This document shows positions 24,618 to 36,436 of a stretch of 64,000 nucleotides of DNA, piece after piece. A model generated the notes under the pieces. The model saw only the letters and a program-made list of their open reading frames with translations, searched no databases and was not told where the DNA came from. The DNA lies in assembly GCA_019614645.1 (NCBI GenBank), contig JABWDB010000001.1, forward strand, positions 28,389,501 to 28,453,500. Direction: 5' to 3'. Position numbers and translations under genes: made by a program. The stretch's first letter is position 1. Each line of letters starts with the position of its first letter. Origin of the DNA: Stratiolaelaps scimitus (taxonomy: Eukaryota > Arthropoda > Arachnida > Mesostigmata > Laelapidae).

Positions 24618-26520
24618 AAATCACCTCAACCGAATAGCTCAAACCAGATTGAAGTTGCTATACCATGCTCGCACTGTTGAGACGGTCAATTTCTATCCAA
24701 TTTTGTACGATCACATTATCGGAAACGGGAACTTTCTAGAACGCAGCCTGTGCTGGAATACTTTTCTGTTATCGAGTTTTGTTTTTATCTTCCGGCTATT
24801 CCTGTAACACACTTGGCAAAAAGAGATATCCGAAGAGTATCCAGGTAATTGCAGTGGCTCTCCTGTCGTCAACCCGACCCGCGGTGAATGGAGCCCTGTG
24901 CTGTGTTTCGCGTCTTCGGATACGCCAAAGATGGCTCTCCTCTTTTCTCTGTCGACTGAACAATCAGAAGTGGCAAAATCGGGATCACGGGAAGATCACT
25001 GGCGCGCAAATAAACGCTAGGCGAATTCAGCCCGGCTCGGCGTTGTTTGATAACATTACGTGATACACAATTTCGTCTACGTAACTCCGGCAATCATCTC
25101 AAGCTAACGGCTTTCGTGATATGTAAACACAGAATTTCTCAAAAATATCCTAGAGCACTTTTTACTAGTATTATAGTTCTGGCAAAGCTCAACAGTGGTG
25201 GGGGTCGGCGGGTGTCACGCAGTTTTTGCTCTAATGCTAACTTACGCTAGTAATGGGCGACTATTACGAATGACTTTGCACTTAATTAATTTTGCTGAAC
25301 TTCCACCAGTGCTATGCGTTATATGGAAGTTTTAATTTAGTGTTATGGAAGGGCCGGGGGGAGGACCCCTTAGACACGAGAATCCCTCAGCTGATACAGA
25401 GTGCCTGTGAAGTGGGTGATTCGCTTACAAACCCATTCAGTAAACCCGGGTGATCGGGATTTGCGTACAACCAAGGCTTGAAAATTGATAAGCATGAATT
25501 ACTTCGATTAGAAATAGTTTCAATTGAAACGATCCAGACCTTGGGCGTGAACCCCAAAAATTGGATCGTTCATTTTTGAAGATTGGATCCAACATGTTTG
25601 TTCAACTTTCATTGGCATGTCGACATTTCTAGGTGAAGTTATTTGTGCTATTTTATAATATAGAAAAAAAACCGGTAGTGGGAATCAAAAAATCTGCACA
25701 GCGAAGACCTGTGTAATCAGCACATACTGGACAATTCACTGTGTACAAAAAGGCGTCCAGAGGCTGAGCCTTTTACAGCTGGCTGGCTGTCCACCTCTTT
25801 CATCAGGCACAGACTGGCCATAGTCGTCCTCTTTCCGGTCGAAGTAGGAACGAGGTAGCCTCACGACGACAATAGATTTAAAAGAATCATTTTATTCATT
25901 CATTCATTCCAGCTTTCTCGCTCCAGTTAAAGCTCCTTTGGCAATGGTAACTGTAACACTGGGAGTGCCACGGAGCAACAGTGATGGAACAACACGCCTA
26001 GAGTCGCTCTCATGAATCGCAAAAAAGTCTTACAAGGTCGTAATTAGATGATTAAAATCGCGAAGAACTTGTCACGAGATTCACCGGACACTGTATTCTA
26101 CATTACTATACAGGTGACTCATTTTTATCATTCCCTATTGCTCCAATCCCTTGCTTTTTGCATCACTAGTTACGAATGGAGAGTCGCACCTTATTATTAT
26201 AGTTCCTGGACAGTACAGCATGGTATTTACAATTGAGAGCAGTAGAAAGAAAACGGCCAGAACAACACAAACGTCGTTTTTTGCAGAAATAGCAAGGATC
26301 CGAAACTTCATGCATCATGGTATTGCAGGTGTATCGATTATACAACGTTCAAATTCGTTAATCCTATCTGGCCTATGTTGAGCCTCCTCCATTCGTTTCT
26401 CATCTCTGCCTACTAACCTGCTTGTTTGTTTCCTAATTCGGGGTATTTCCCACCCTGCTCTACCCTATCGGTCTTGAGCTAAGAACAGCTACACTTTTAT
26501 TTTTCTTTCTTTTTGACTAG
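22877..26520. other. Intergenic DNA without a recognised gene
   Basis: No exon could be supported on either strand. It contains a TA run near 24588-24618 and several short frames at 23145-23442 and 23923-24147 that show no known domain. Confidence 0.55.
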
Positions 26521-26556
26521 TGCCATTTCTCCTACGAGTCGACTGACTTCTGCGAC

Positions 26557-26610
26557 GGCTGCTGCTACCGCCGCCGCTGCCGCCGCCGCTGCCGCCGCCG
26601 CCGTCGTCGT
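26557..26610. repeat. GCC/GCT triplet repeat
   Basis: An imperfect run of GCT and GCC triplets, about 250 bp upstream of the predicted TATA box of the small secreted-protein gene. Confidence 0.85.
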
Positions 26611-26856
26611 TTTCTGCCTTTGCCAACGTGTTTCGTACTGCAGAGGAGCCCATTCGGCGGTTCGTTCGTCCGTGTTCGTTCGGTGGGGTGTCCGGGCCCT
26701 TCGGATGGCGTTGGCCTCCTCTCCACGGGACGGCCGGCGTAACTGGGTTGACGTTGCCGCAGTGAGCACTCTACAGCGGTTCCCATCTCCATCACCGTCG
26801 GAACACCGCCGCTTTAGCTTGTCGGCGTCAGCGCTGGTGGTGCGCGAGAGGCGGCG

Positions 26857-26893
26857 TATTTAGAGGCCCGGGCCTCACCTTGACACTCAGTTG
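26857..26893 (+). promoter_or_regulatory. TATA box and initiator of the small secreted-protein gene
   Basis: TATTTAG at 26857-26863 is followed by an arthropod-type initiator TCAGTT at 26887-26892. With +1 at the A at 26889 the TATA box starts at -32, the usual spacing. This would give a 5' UTR of about 141 bp before the ATG at 27030. The spacing is seen; use as a promoter is inference. Confidence 0.5.
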
Positions 26894-27029
26894 GCGTTGG
26901 GCTGTCGTTCGTGTACTGTCGTGAACGGTTCCGTTTGCATATCGTGCTTGGAGTACTACGAGTTGTGCTTCGTCCGTTGCATCTCGCAACCTCGCAACCT
27001 CGCGCGCGAATCCACTCAAATCTCAAATA

Positions 27030-27147
27030 ATGAAGGCTTTCGCCCTTACCGTGCTCCTGGGGGCCGCCCTCGTGGCCGGCCAGAATCACCAAGTCGTGTA
27101 CGATCCTAATCTCTATCAGGCGGCTACTGTCAACCGACAAGGTGCAG
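27030..27147 (+). CDS. Small secreted protein exon 1 (signal peptide)
   Basis: Signal-peptide exon of 39 codons plus one base. Donor GCAG|GTACGA. Confidence 0.75.
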
Positions 27148-30100
27148 GTACGAACTATGCTCACTCATTCGCCTGATTCGGTCGAGTAGAAGGCTGCTTG
27201 ATGGTTTGTTTTTGTACTAATCAATTGTTGCTGTTAGACACACCGTTCGCGGTGTCGAGGTCATCGCGTGCGATTGTGGATGCCGCTCAGATCTTCTCTC
27301 AAAATTGTGTCTCCATGTACACTCTCTTCTGAAGTTGCATGCTTGGATACTAGACGAGCAATTATCCGTATCGTCAGTTGTAATATGTTCAGTGGTAATG
27401 GTTACTTCGGGATGTAGTATCCCGGCTTCTAGTGTTCACTTTTGTATGGGCTTTGAGTATATAATATATATATAATACATTATATATATATATATATGTG
27501 TGCGTGAATGTGGATGTGTTTGCTTTGTAATTACATCTTTGCTCTGTTGGTATTCCTTGGATCACGGTGGAATATGATTATGTTTATAGCACGTACAAGC
27601 CATAAACCAATTCTGTTCGTGATGATGTTAAAGATGATGAGGATACTTGTTCGAAACCTTATGCAACGTAGTTGATAAGTCATAATGTCATAAAATTTTA
27701 AATAACCGCACTAGCGTCCAAATAATATCAACTGTCATGATTGTCTGAGCAATTAAAGGGGAAAATCCATGCCCAACATATAGTCAACGTAAAAACAATA
27801 TTGTGTATACAGTGGGGCGTGTACTGTAACCTGTTCATATGTCACTTCGAAGTAGGATGCTTGTAGTGTTCCATGCGTATCATAGGACATTGGATATCTC
27901 ACCGACGCTACCGGTCATACGTATCAGCAAAGTAGCTAATAATTTAAATACACTATTAATCTTATAATCAGCCATGGTATAATGAGCCCTTTAACTCGAA
28001 ATGCGACATCCAGATGGGTCGGTCGTTCTGTCCAAGCCCTTTTTAAGCCCGTATCGTTCGTCACATAACAGTTAGTGTCATTCACCCATATTCAGGTTGC
28101 AATTTGAGCTAGCCTCGTCACGTCTACATCTCTACTCGTACTCTCTCCGTACGTGATCAATGTAGCCTCATAGGCGTAACTATTTCGGCATGGTCCCCCT
28201 TCGCCGATGCCTAACTATTTTTTCCTGACATGAGTTCGCTCAGGCATTAGATTGACACTTGCATTCGAAATTTCTCCTCGCGGCCTTTTGCCCTCGTAAA
28301 ACCTCGGGTCATTCGAGTGGAATTGAAGATTTTCATACGTGCACCGGTGGGGGACACGACGATCCCCTGCGGGAGGACGCTTCGATGAAATGACAATTTG
28401 CGGTACGGGCCAGGCGCGAGGAGGGAAACTCACGCAATAGGCTCTGCTTTTACGACCTGCCCTGCACCCTTTCCCAGTGAAATTTGCTCTCTCCATCTCT
28501 CTCTCTCTCTGTCTGTCATACTCAGTATGCAGCTTGCTGTCTTGTCTCGTTCCTGCGCCCATGTTCGACTGCTTCAGTCATCGCGACACCGCGTCCCTTC
28601 TCCCCTTGTTTTCTCACGTGCCTCACACTCCGTCAGCGCTTTGCCCTTTGTCCATCGCTTTGTGTACCACACTTTCTCTCTCTGTCTCGCTCTTCCCGCC
28701 GCGGGTCTGTTCCGCCGGCTCGTCTGTCTCGTCTCGCGTTTTGATTACTACCATTGAGAGTTTTTTGCTGGGCTTTTTTTGCATTTCGGACAGCGGCGGC
28801 CTTGTTCGTCTGGCCGAGGGGTGTGCGCGATCGGCGTCTGCATGATTCGATTGCGGCAGGGACGGCGAAGCGGTTTGCTTGCCTTCCGTAAAGAGCATCG
28901 AGCCACTTCCGAGCAGCAGGGCAGTGTCTGAGGTCCCTAAGTCGGGCTGGGCTGGTCCGCCGTCGCCACCGCTGCGAGCAGCTCTGCAGCGTGCAGTCCA
29001 ATGATGGGCGCGTGACCGTGCATCTATTGCATTTCTGCCGATCTGTGGTACTTGCCGCTCTGAAACGAAACGAAAGAAATCGAACAGAGATTCAAGGGAG
29101 TGACGTGGTTCAGAAGGGAACTTCTCTCTCTCTCTCTCTCTGTCCGCGGGTCGCCGCATTTGCCACGATGAGTCCCGATGAGTTTCGCGCGCTCATTCGT
29201 TGGTTCGTTCATTCGCATCGTTCCCTTCCCGATGATTGTCCCACCCGCTTTTCTCATCGCGTCGTGACCCTCGTAGCCGCGCCGTGTGAAGGCGGCGCTA
29301 ACGGACACTATCGTGCACTTTCTCCCCTTCGGGTGGATCCAGTCTCGATTTTTCCGTGATGATCCAAATGCTTCGTTTCAAGATGTTATTATAGCAGAAA
29401 GATCGGAGACAGAAGAGTGTGGTCAGCTGCAGTCCAGTTCAACGGTTCGTCCCATGATTATGCGCCATCCATCTATCCAAGCGCGTTCACATTCATAAGC
29501 ATTTCTAAAACGATCTCAATCATCGTCATCGCCATCATCATTGGTAACAGCATCGCTAACCACCAGCACTATTGGCTCCGGGTCACAGTGGCACAGCTTC
29601 TTCATCGCTCTAAGCAGCACCCGCACCTAACACCTGGCACGATTATCCATGATGCAGCCAGCTACAATGCAACGCTAGCCAGACAGCGATTAGACATAGA
29701 AACCTCGCTAATTATGCCGTATCCCACTCTGTGCTCACTGCTCTGACTGTTTACGGTCCCCCTCTGCCGCTGTCTGCCGCAAACTCGGACGAATTACGAC
29801 TAAGAATTTCCTAACGTCAATCGTTCTCTTACATTCGCCGCCGCCGCCGCCGCCAACGACCGCATTTTCGCTGTCGTCGCCCTTTCTTGTGCTAAATTTC
29901 TGCATTTCTTCGTCGACGGCGACGTCATCGTTGTTGTTGTCGTTGTTGCTGTCGTTGTTCGTACGCAAGCCGTGCACCCTCGGTTTATGCGAGGGTTGAT
30001 GCGCATGGCCGTGTTGTTGGCCCCAGTGATATTTTCGGAACCGCCGCCGCCACGGCTGCCGCCGCCGCCGCCTCCTCCGCCGCCGCTAACATCGTTTTGA

Positions 30101-31622
30101 TTCTGTGCGACGCGACCAGCGCCGCTGCTGCTGCTGCTGCTCGGTCGCGATCAGGTGGCCGAGTCAACTGGCTGCGCTGGGGCGCCTCCCCATGAAAAGT
30201 AGGTCATCTTCACTAAAATGTCGGCGGGCCAACATCGGATCGCCGGACGGACGACGGTGAAGAAGTTCGATGACCTCTCGATTCTTCTCGCGCGCGCATC
30301 TTCTTCGATGCTTTCGCTTGTTAATGTTGCTCTTCGTCGTCGAGTTGTTCTTCTTCTACAGCTCGCTCTTTCTCTCCTTTCATCCTCCGTTGCTTGGCGA
30401 CTATTGCTGACACGAACGACAACGGTGGAGTGTTAAGGCATGACGCCGAAACACCCTTTCGCAGAGATGCGCTTCGTACGACAGCCGTGGCAACGCTACG
30501 GCGGCGTGCCACTTCGTCTGGCATACCGTGGCGCATACCGAGTCGGGTCGTCGCACACACTCACTTATCAACTTGTATATATATATATATATATATGATG
30601 GAAATTGATTGGAGGCGATTCGAGGCGCCTGGAAGCAACAGGATAGTGTATTGAATGTGCTATTCCATTATACATATATATATATATATATATATATGAA
30701 CGAGGTTGTCTCGCTATGATGTAACAGATATTCCGCCAAAGTATGGCCGAATACTTCTTTTTCGAACAGTCCAGTGGCCGGCGTTTTCAATCAATCGACA
30801 GCGATTTAGGGCGAGAAAGAATCGGGAGGAGGATGAAGAGCGTTCATTGATCAATTTAGTCTGATTACACCGCGCTGTGATATTCAGTGAAGGCTATGCC
30901 AAACATGGCCACGAAGAGATCACTGATCAGACGTTGAGATCACAGACCTCGTCGTGTCATCCGCGTTGCTCATCCGCTGCTGCTGCTCCTGCTTCTGTTG
31001 GCATAAACGATTCCCAACAAAATGAACCCCTCTACGCGTCTCTACGCCAATCCAACACATAATTCTTTCATTGATCTGTGACGGCTGATCGCAGAGGTAA
31101 GTGCCACCGGTTTCGCGTCGTAGCTGTACTGTTGACACGGGTAAATTGCAAAGGCTCCCTCCACCCCCCCGCCCCCCACCATTTGCCGGCTGTTTGCTGC
31201 TATTATGACTACAAACGGAACTCTGTTGCCGGCAAGGAGATCCCCGAAGTTTTCCCAGCTTGATTGCGCACGGTCGCGGATAGCGTAGTTGTCTATTAGG
31301 CCACATATCGAAATCATACAGAGCGAGCATTGGCGGCTCGGAAGCTGTTTCAGTCGCTGACATCGAAAAGAATGCGTGGCAACACCAGCAGGAGCAGCAG
31401 TGGCACACTGCTCAGGGCAATTTTTTCAACGTTGTCCAACAGATCCAATGGATGGAAGCTCTGAAATCACCGCTGGCTTGCCACCGCCGCTCGACGAGTT
31501 CAATGTTCGGTAGAGCAGCTGAATAGAGTGATGTTGATTTGCAAGCCATTAATACGTCCCTGCTGCCATGTTGTGTTATGTGTGCTTGTCTCTGTAACTG
31601 TGCAAAAAGATTCAAAAAGAGA

Positions 31623-31675
<53 letters not shown>

Positions 31676-32855
31676 CTTGCATGTGTTTTGGTGTATGGGT
31701 AGCTGATTGTCGATCGACGGTGAGTGACATAATCACCGTGTCTCTGAGAAGCTCTGTCTGAGAGACAAATCTTTATTTGTCCAGCGCCCGTGACCTGGAC
31801 AAATGTGCCTCTTCATGAGTAATTCTATTTCTACTATTTGGCAAATGCCGTGCCGTCTACTGAGATGCACTGTATTGTTTTTTTTTTTTCGATGCTTGTA
31901 GTTGCTTCCTTCAAGCGTTTAATTCAAGCGCGAATAATAGCAAGCGTTATGTATTTAGCACAGCTTAGGTGTTATGTACATAACGGCTGTGTTATAACGT
32001 ACTCTGGATGGGCCATTCTGCATAATTAAGCACCGGAAGAACCTGCTCTTCTGTTGTATGTCGCAACACAGTTTAGCTCAGTATGATATATTGTTGGCAT
32101 AATAGTTATTAAGTATTAAACAAAAACGTACAAGTTGTGCCGTGAGATCTGTAGGTAACGAAAGCTAACGGCTGTGTCGCACAATGAATCGAATGCGAGC
32201 ATGTGTGCACCAAGCATTTGTACGTACTGTATCTGCATCTAAATAACAGCTGTTTAACAGCTTAGCTTTGAATTAAGAAGAGTATCACGTCATACAGCAT
32301 ATCTATAAACGGCTCCGGGCGCTTTAGACGATCGTTCGTCATAAATGAATATAACTAACTATTTGTGCCTAATAATAATAATAATAGCAATGTATAATGA
32401 AGAAGAGGATGTATGCCTGAGATGTATACGACTTGTCCCTATTGTAGATTACACGTCAATCGGACGTGTACACACGTCAAGCACAATCCCCTTCACACAC
32501 GTCATAGAGAACGTCTGACTAAATGAAACAAACTCTTTTTCTCATTTCATCTCCTGCCCCTTCAGTATCCGGTGGCTTCCTGTCGATGCTGGGGTCGGGA
32601 GCGTCAGGTTTCATGAACACGATCGCGGCGGGTCTACCGAATATGCTCACGAATGCTCTTCCGGCATTGGCCGTTCTCGGTCTGGGTGGACTCCTCCTTC
32701 CTCTGCTCGGCGTATCTCTCTTCCTCCGAGAGGGTCAGAAGAGGACCTTCTCGCTGCCAACGATCAACCCGGCTCTCCTCGAGGGTATCGCTGACGTCCT
32801 CGACCGCGTCTCGAAGGCTATCGAGCAAGGAGAGAAGAAATACGGGAAAAACTAA
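27030..32855 (+). CDS. Small secreted hydrophobic protein, 135 aa, two exons
   Basis: Function unknown. Exon 1 (27030-27147) starts at ATG after CTCAAATA and encodes a clear signal peptide, MKAFALTVLLGAALVAG, then NHQVVYDPNLYQAATVNRQG. Exon 2 (32566-32855) follows a strong CCCCTTCAG acceptor in the matching phase 1. It encodes a Gly/Ala/Leu-rich segment (ALPALAVLGLGGLLLPLLGV, about residues 72-95) that could be a membrane or membrane-active helix, then a charged C-terminus ending EQGEKKYGKN, with TAA. The total of 408 bp is an exact multiple of three. The donor could instead be six bases earlier (CAAG|GTGCAG), also phase 1, losing two residues. The intron is 5418 bp, large for so small a gene. 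Secreted cuticle, gland or antimicrobial roles are possible, but no family was recognised. Confidence 0.75.
28496..28511. repeat. (CT)n microsatellite
   Basis: Eight CT units in the GC-rich part of the intron. Confidence 0.85.
29122..29141. repeat. (TC)n microsatellite
   Basis: Ten TC units. Confidence 0.85.
30575..30596. repeat. (TA)n microsatellite
   Basis: Eleven TA units. Confidence 0.88.
30672..30697. repeat. (TA)n microsatellite
   Basis: Thirteen TA units, about 75 bp after the previous run. Confidence 0.88.
31624..31675. repeat. Compound (TA)n(TG)n microsatellite
   Basis: About 18 TA units followed directly by seven TG units. Confidence 0.92.
32566..32855 (+). CDS. Small secreted protein exon 2
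   Basis: Codon use is biased to C/G-ending codons, unlike the surrounding DNA, which supports real coding. It starts VSGGFLSMLGSGASGF after the acceptor and ends with TAA. Confidence 0.8.
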
Positions 32856-33886
32856 CACATTTCGGTGGTCGCACAACAGCGGTTACATGGAAGACAGAAG
32901 CGAAAAAAAATGAACAAAACGCTGAAACGGAAAAAATCACTGCACACACGAGTACGACGATACGATCCTGGCAAGCATAGGCAACTATGCTCTTCAGCGG
33001 CATCGCTTACTGATGCGGAATCCTGCTGAGTATCAATGAAATTAAGCAGCAGCAGCAGCCGCGACGGCAGAGCCCCGAAGTGTTCAAACTCGGTTCAGCT
33101 GCGAGATTGCCTTCTGCCGCGAGATCGTCTCCATCCCATTTGCCATAACTGGATGCCATGCCTATCATCAATAACAACAATACACACATATACACAGAGA
33201 CACACAGAGAGAAGCCGGAATGAAACCTAATTACATTCAAACATTCATCAACGTTAGTCAAATATAATCTCTTTCTCCCTCTGTGATACCCCACACGATC
33301 TGCGGCTTCCTTGGGCCACATCACCCTGTATCCTTCCTTTCTATGCAACCATTGGAGACTATCTCGCTTCATCTTCCATTGAACTAGCAACGGTGAATCG
33401 CTTCAATATATTCTCACGTATTTATTATACTACGGATATTGGCACTAATGCGGTGACCCGCTGCTAGCTAGCTGGGTCAAACGTTCTCGAAATTTGTTGA
33501 ACCCAGCCCCTCTCTGTTTAACCTATCAGCGTCGATCTAGCGCCTCACCCTTCATCCATGTGATCTTGCCTTAGTTTTGAATGGCGAAAGTGCACAGTCG
33601 AGACTATTCAAGGCCACACTCTCGGGCATACTTCCTCTATACCTGAGTTCCTATCTTTGTTACGTAGAAGGTAGACAAGCAAGACTGAGGTGATCCTGCC
33701 ACAGTTTACTTATTATACCCATCCCCCCCCTTTATTTCCTTATTCGTCCGCCTGTTTCGCCGCTCATCAGATAGATTTTGTTTTCAATCCTGCGTTGACC
33801 CATCTCATCTCATCTATTTATTAACCTACGCTCAACCTCTTGACGTTTATTTATTATGTAAGCGAATGTAAAGATATGAAAATAAA
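32856..33886 (+). other. Predicted 3' UTR of the small secreted-protein gene
   Basis: No coding signal. It ends at the first AATAAA, at 33881-33886, about 1 kb after the stop codon. Confidence 0.45.
33881..33886 (+). terminator. Candidate poly(A) signal of the small secreted-protein gene
   Basis: AATAAA on the plus strand. Two overlapping AATAAA copies on the minus strand lie just to its left at 33846-33855, so both convergent genes could end in this AT-rich spot. Confidence 0.4.
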
Positions 33887-34170
33887 TCAAGCGAATGAAC
33901 CATACAAAAAGTGAGTTATCTTCTATATTTAGGTAACAAAAAAAAACGTAAGGGTCTGCTTGGGTCAAAGACCCGCGCACCGTTATGCCGGGCGATTTAG
34001 GAGAGCCTGCTCACCTATGAGAACACCTTATTGCAGGCAACCGGCGAATGGGGTGTCAGTATGAAATTTATGGACTATTTTGCTCGGTGACCCGATACCC
34101 GGATACGCTCGCGAGACTTGGGCTTAGGTTATTGCTAATTTGGGAGAGCTCTTCTGCAGATCTGGTGAAT

Positions 34171-34368
34171 ATGCTTGGCTATGTTTCCCTGGCGGTGATC
34201 TTTCTAGCTTCGTACAGAGGGGTTCAAGGCAATTCAAACAATTTCTCTAAACTGTCTCCACCAGCGACTAATGTCGTATCTACTGATCGTGATCCATTGG
34301 GTTCTCTAGCTATTGGAGAACAACAACAACAACAACACAGGCTGGTTCTATTATGTATAAAAGACTAA
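34171..34368 (+). CDS. Possible small secreted peptide (66 aa), weakly supported
   Basis: The ATG at 34171 opens a frame that begins with a good signal-peptide-like sequence, MLGYVSLAVIFLASYRGVQG. A Ser/Asn-rich segment, a CAA repeat encoding five Gln, and a stop at 34368 follow. A pyrimidine tract and CTGCAG just upstream (34155-34160) could be an acceptor. The frame lies in the gap between two convergent genes, opposite the presumed cadherin 3' UTR. No family match is recognised; it may be chance. Confidence 0.2.
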   Translation: MLGYVSLAVIFLASYRGVQGNSNNFSKLSPPATNVVSTDRDPLGSLAIGEQQQQQHRLVLLCIKD

Positions 34369-34663
34369 AGAATGGCGAAATTTCAGGACTACCTGCTCTG
34401 TTCACGAGGGGCCCCACAGAGGTTTCCGGTCCCGCTGCAATTCCAGGCTCGTTCGTTCACACGTCACCTTCGTAACGTCAGACAGACCCAACGATATGAA
34501 TGCTCTATCCTTGTCAAATCTGTAACTGCGAACCTACTTGAACATTCGTAACCTACGAAGAAAATTTATAATTGGCTGCTAGCTTGACACGAGATCTATT
34601 GTCAATTTTACCATAAAGACGCCATCGATTTCCAGTAGTTTTTTAATCGGACACGGTTGAAAC

Positions 34664-34669
34664 TTTATT
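34664..34669 (-). terminator. Candidate poly(A) signal of the cadherin gene
   Basis: AATAAA on the minus strand about 1.24 kb past the stop codon. A second option is the overlapping pair at 33846-33855. Confidence 0.35.
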
Positions 34670-35906
34670 GCTGGAAGGAACAATGCACTATGGTTCTTGT
34701 GCATCCATTTTTCAGTGCTATACTGTATGAGACGATACCGTATAGCCGAAAACAGCAGCCTATGAAATCTTTTGACCTATATAAGTTTGTGTATTCGATT
34801 AACGACGACGATATTATAAAATGAAACTATCGCTGGTACAATTAGTAAGGGTAGCAATCTCATCCGGGGAATCATCTTCGAGAGAATTCAGGAAGCTCAT
34901 CTCAGTTCGAAACAGAATAAATGTATATGGTCGAGTTAAAGCAAACTGAGAAGATGGCTAACCCAAACGCACGTATCTGTTGTATCTCTGTTGTGCGAAC
35001 TTATCGTGGTGTGGGGAACAATTTTAGAGCGCCCTGTTATTAGTCTACTTGCCTACCATGTGAGGTGCTCGCAACAGTCCTGCTCATATGATCATATGCA
35101 ATCGCATACAGATTTATGGCACAATTAATGAGACTCGTCACTGTCGTCCCTATTGTACGCCTCAATTGAGGTGATTTGCTGCCAAAACGCCTTTCGCGGC
35201 GGAAATGTTCATGTTTACTTCATGTGCATACTCATCGATTACAACAGACGACATTTTGTGAATATAGAACATCATTATCGCGGTTGGAGGGGCATCTTAA
35301 TTCTTCTCACTCACAATCGGTTATCGATTCGGTTCAAGTGCCGCGCCCATGTGACTACACCATCTCTGATCTGTGTGAAACGAGTCGACTATGAAAGGAA
35401 GCATTTACTCTCATCTCGCTATGACTCTCAGTAGTCGTCATTCGCCCACTTCGCAATCGGCGGAAGTACAAACCTCATATTGGCATCATGGTCCATCGTC
35501 GCAAACGTAGCAGGATCCTTCAGGAAACATTGAGCTACCTAGATTCGATCTGCGCTTGACAGCTTCGCGCTTCAGCTTAGCAGATACTGGCACATTCATT
35601 TACTTTCACTATACAACACGCTGATTTGGTCAAACACACGGATAACACCCCACTACGCGTACCTATACAAGTCGATTCGTGGCAATGCATTCAACATTAT
35701 AGTAACATGGAATAACAATTCGTAGAGAAGGGAGATTCGTAGATTCTGTTCCGTTCCTCATCATCTAGATCTGATTCCTGACGTGAATCAGGAATGTCAT
35801 TGTTTCGGTAGAAGAGAGAAAGATCACGTCCGATCTCAATCCCCCCCTCTCCCCCCATATCTCTCTCTTTCTCTCTCCTTCGCGTTCTCTGTGGCACGTC
35901 AGCTGC

Positions 35907-36436
35907 TCACGGCGAATCTCTGCGCGCAGTTCTCAGCGGTTCAGTCCGACGCACGTCATCATACGTAATGGTGAATATGCTTTTCTTCTTAAAGTAGGGA
36001 TTCCTCAATGTCATAACGGGACCACCTCCGATCCCCGAGTCCGAGTCATCCTCGGAGAGCTCAGTGCGCCTCGTTCCGACGACACCGCCACGACTAAAAC
36101 GGAAACCTCGCGTTGACTCGGACGCAGCGGATATTGACGTCATCTTATCGGTGAGCGCCAAATCGGTAGTTTCACTCTGGGCTATCGCACTCGAGTCACG
36201 GGTATCCACAGCGTAATGGTCGGCCCCGTTCTTACTGTTTCGACTCATGCGATCACAGTTGTTCGTATTGTTGTTGTTGTCGTTGTTATTATTGTTGTTA
36301 TAATTGTTGTTGTTGTTGTTCATATTAGACATATCGTTGTTGTCAGAATTGACGATATTGGCGCTTGGTAAGATTGGCTTCAATGGCGTAGAAGTGACTG
36401 GCGGATCATCCGCGCTGCGCAAGTCAGCGTTCACAC
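35907..36436 (-). CDS. Cadherin last exon, Asn-rich tract and C-terminus
   Basis: 530 bp. An Asn tract encoded by AAC/AAT repeats lies at about 36260-36325. The end looks ordered: DDSDSGIGGGPVMTLRNPYF, then KKKSIFTITYDDVRRTEPLR and the stop. Acceptor TATCACGCAG. Confidence 0.85.

Larger units (their letters stand above)
27148..32565 (+). other. 5.4 kb intron containing a GC-rich island
   Basis: The first kilobase is AT-rich, with a TA run near 27460-27497. From about 28.2 to 30.6 kb it becomes GC-rich with CT and GCC runs and long frames on both strands, such as 28623-29159 minus and 28991-29359 plus. None has splice or family support. The end is AT-rich with three TA microsatellites. Confidence 0.55.
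33887..35906 (-). other. Intergenic gap and predicted cadherin 3' UTR
   Basis: The cadherin stop is at 35907. On the minus strand an AATAAA lies at 34664-34669, which would give a 3' UTR of about 1.24 kb. A short perfect hairpin, attcctga/tcaggaat, is at 35774-35795. No other gene was found apart from the weak frame at 34171. Confidence 0.4.

Noticed and set aside
26497..26769. Open frames over the GCC/GCT repeat
   Set aside because: Triplet-repeat artefact just upstream of the predicted promoter, with frames open on both strands.
28623..29159. 178-codon minus frame in the GC-rich intron block
   Set aside because: Arg/Ser/Glu-biased, built partly on CT/GA runs, opposite an equally open plus frame, with no splice sites or family match.
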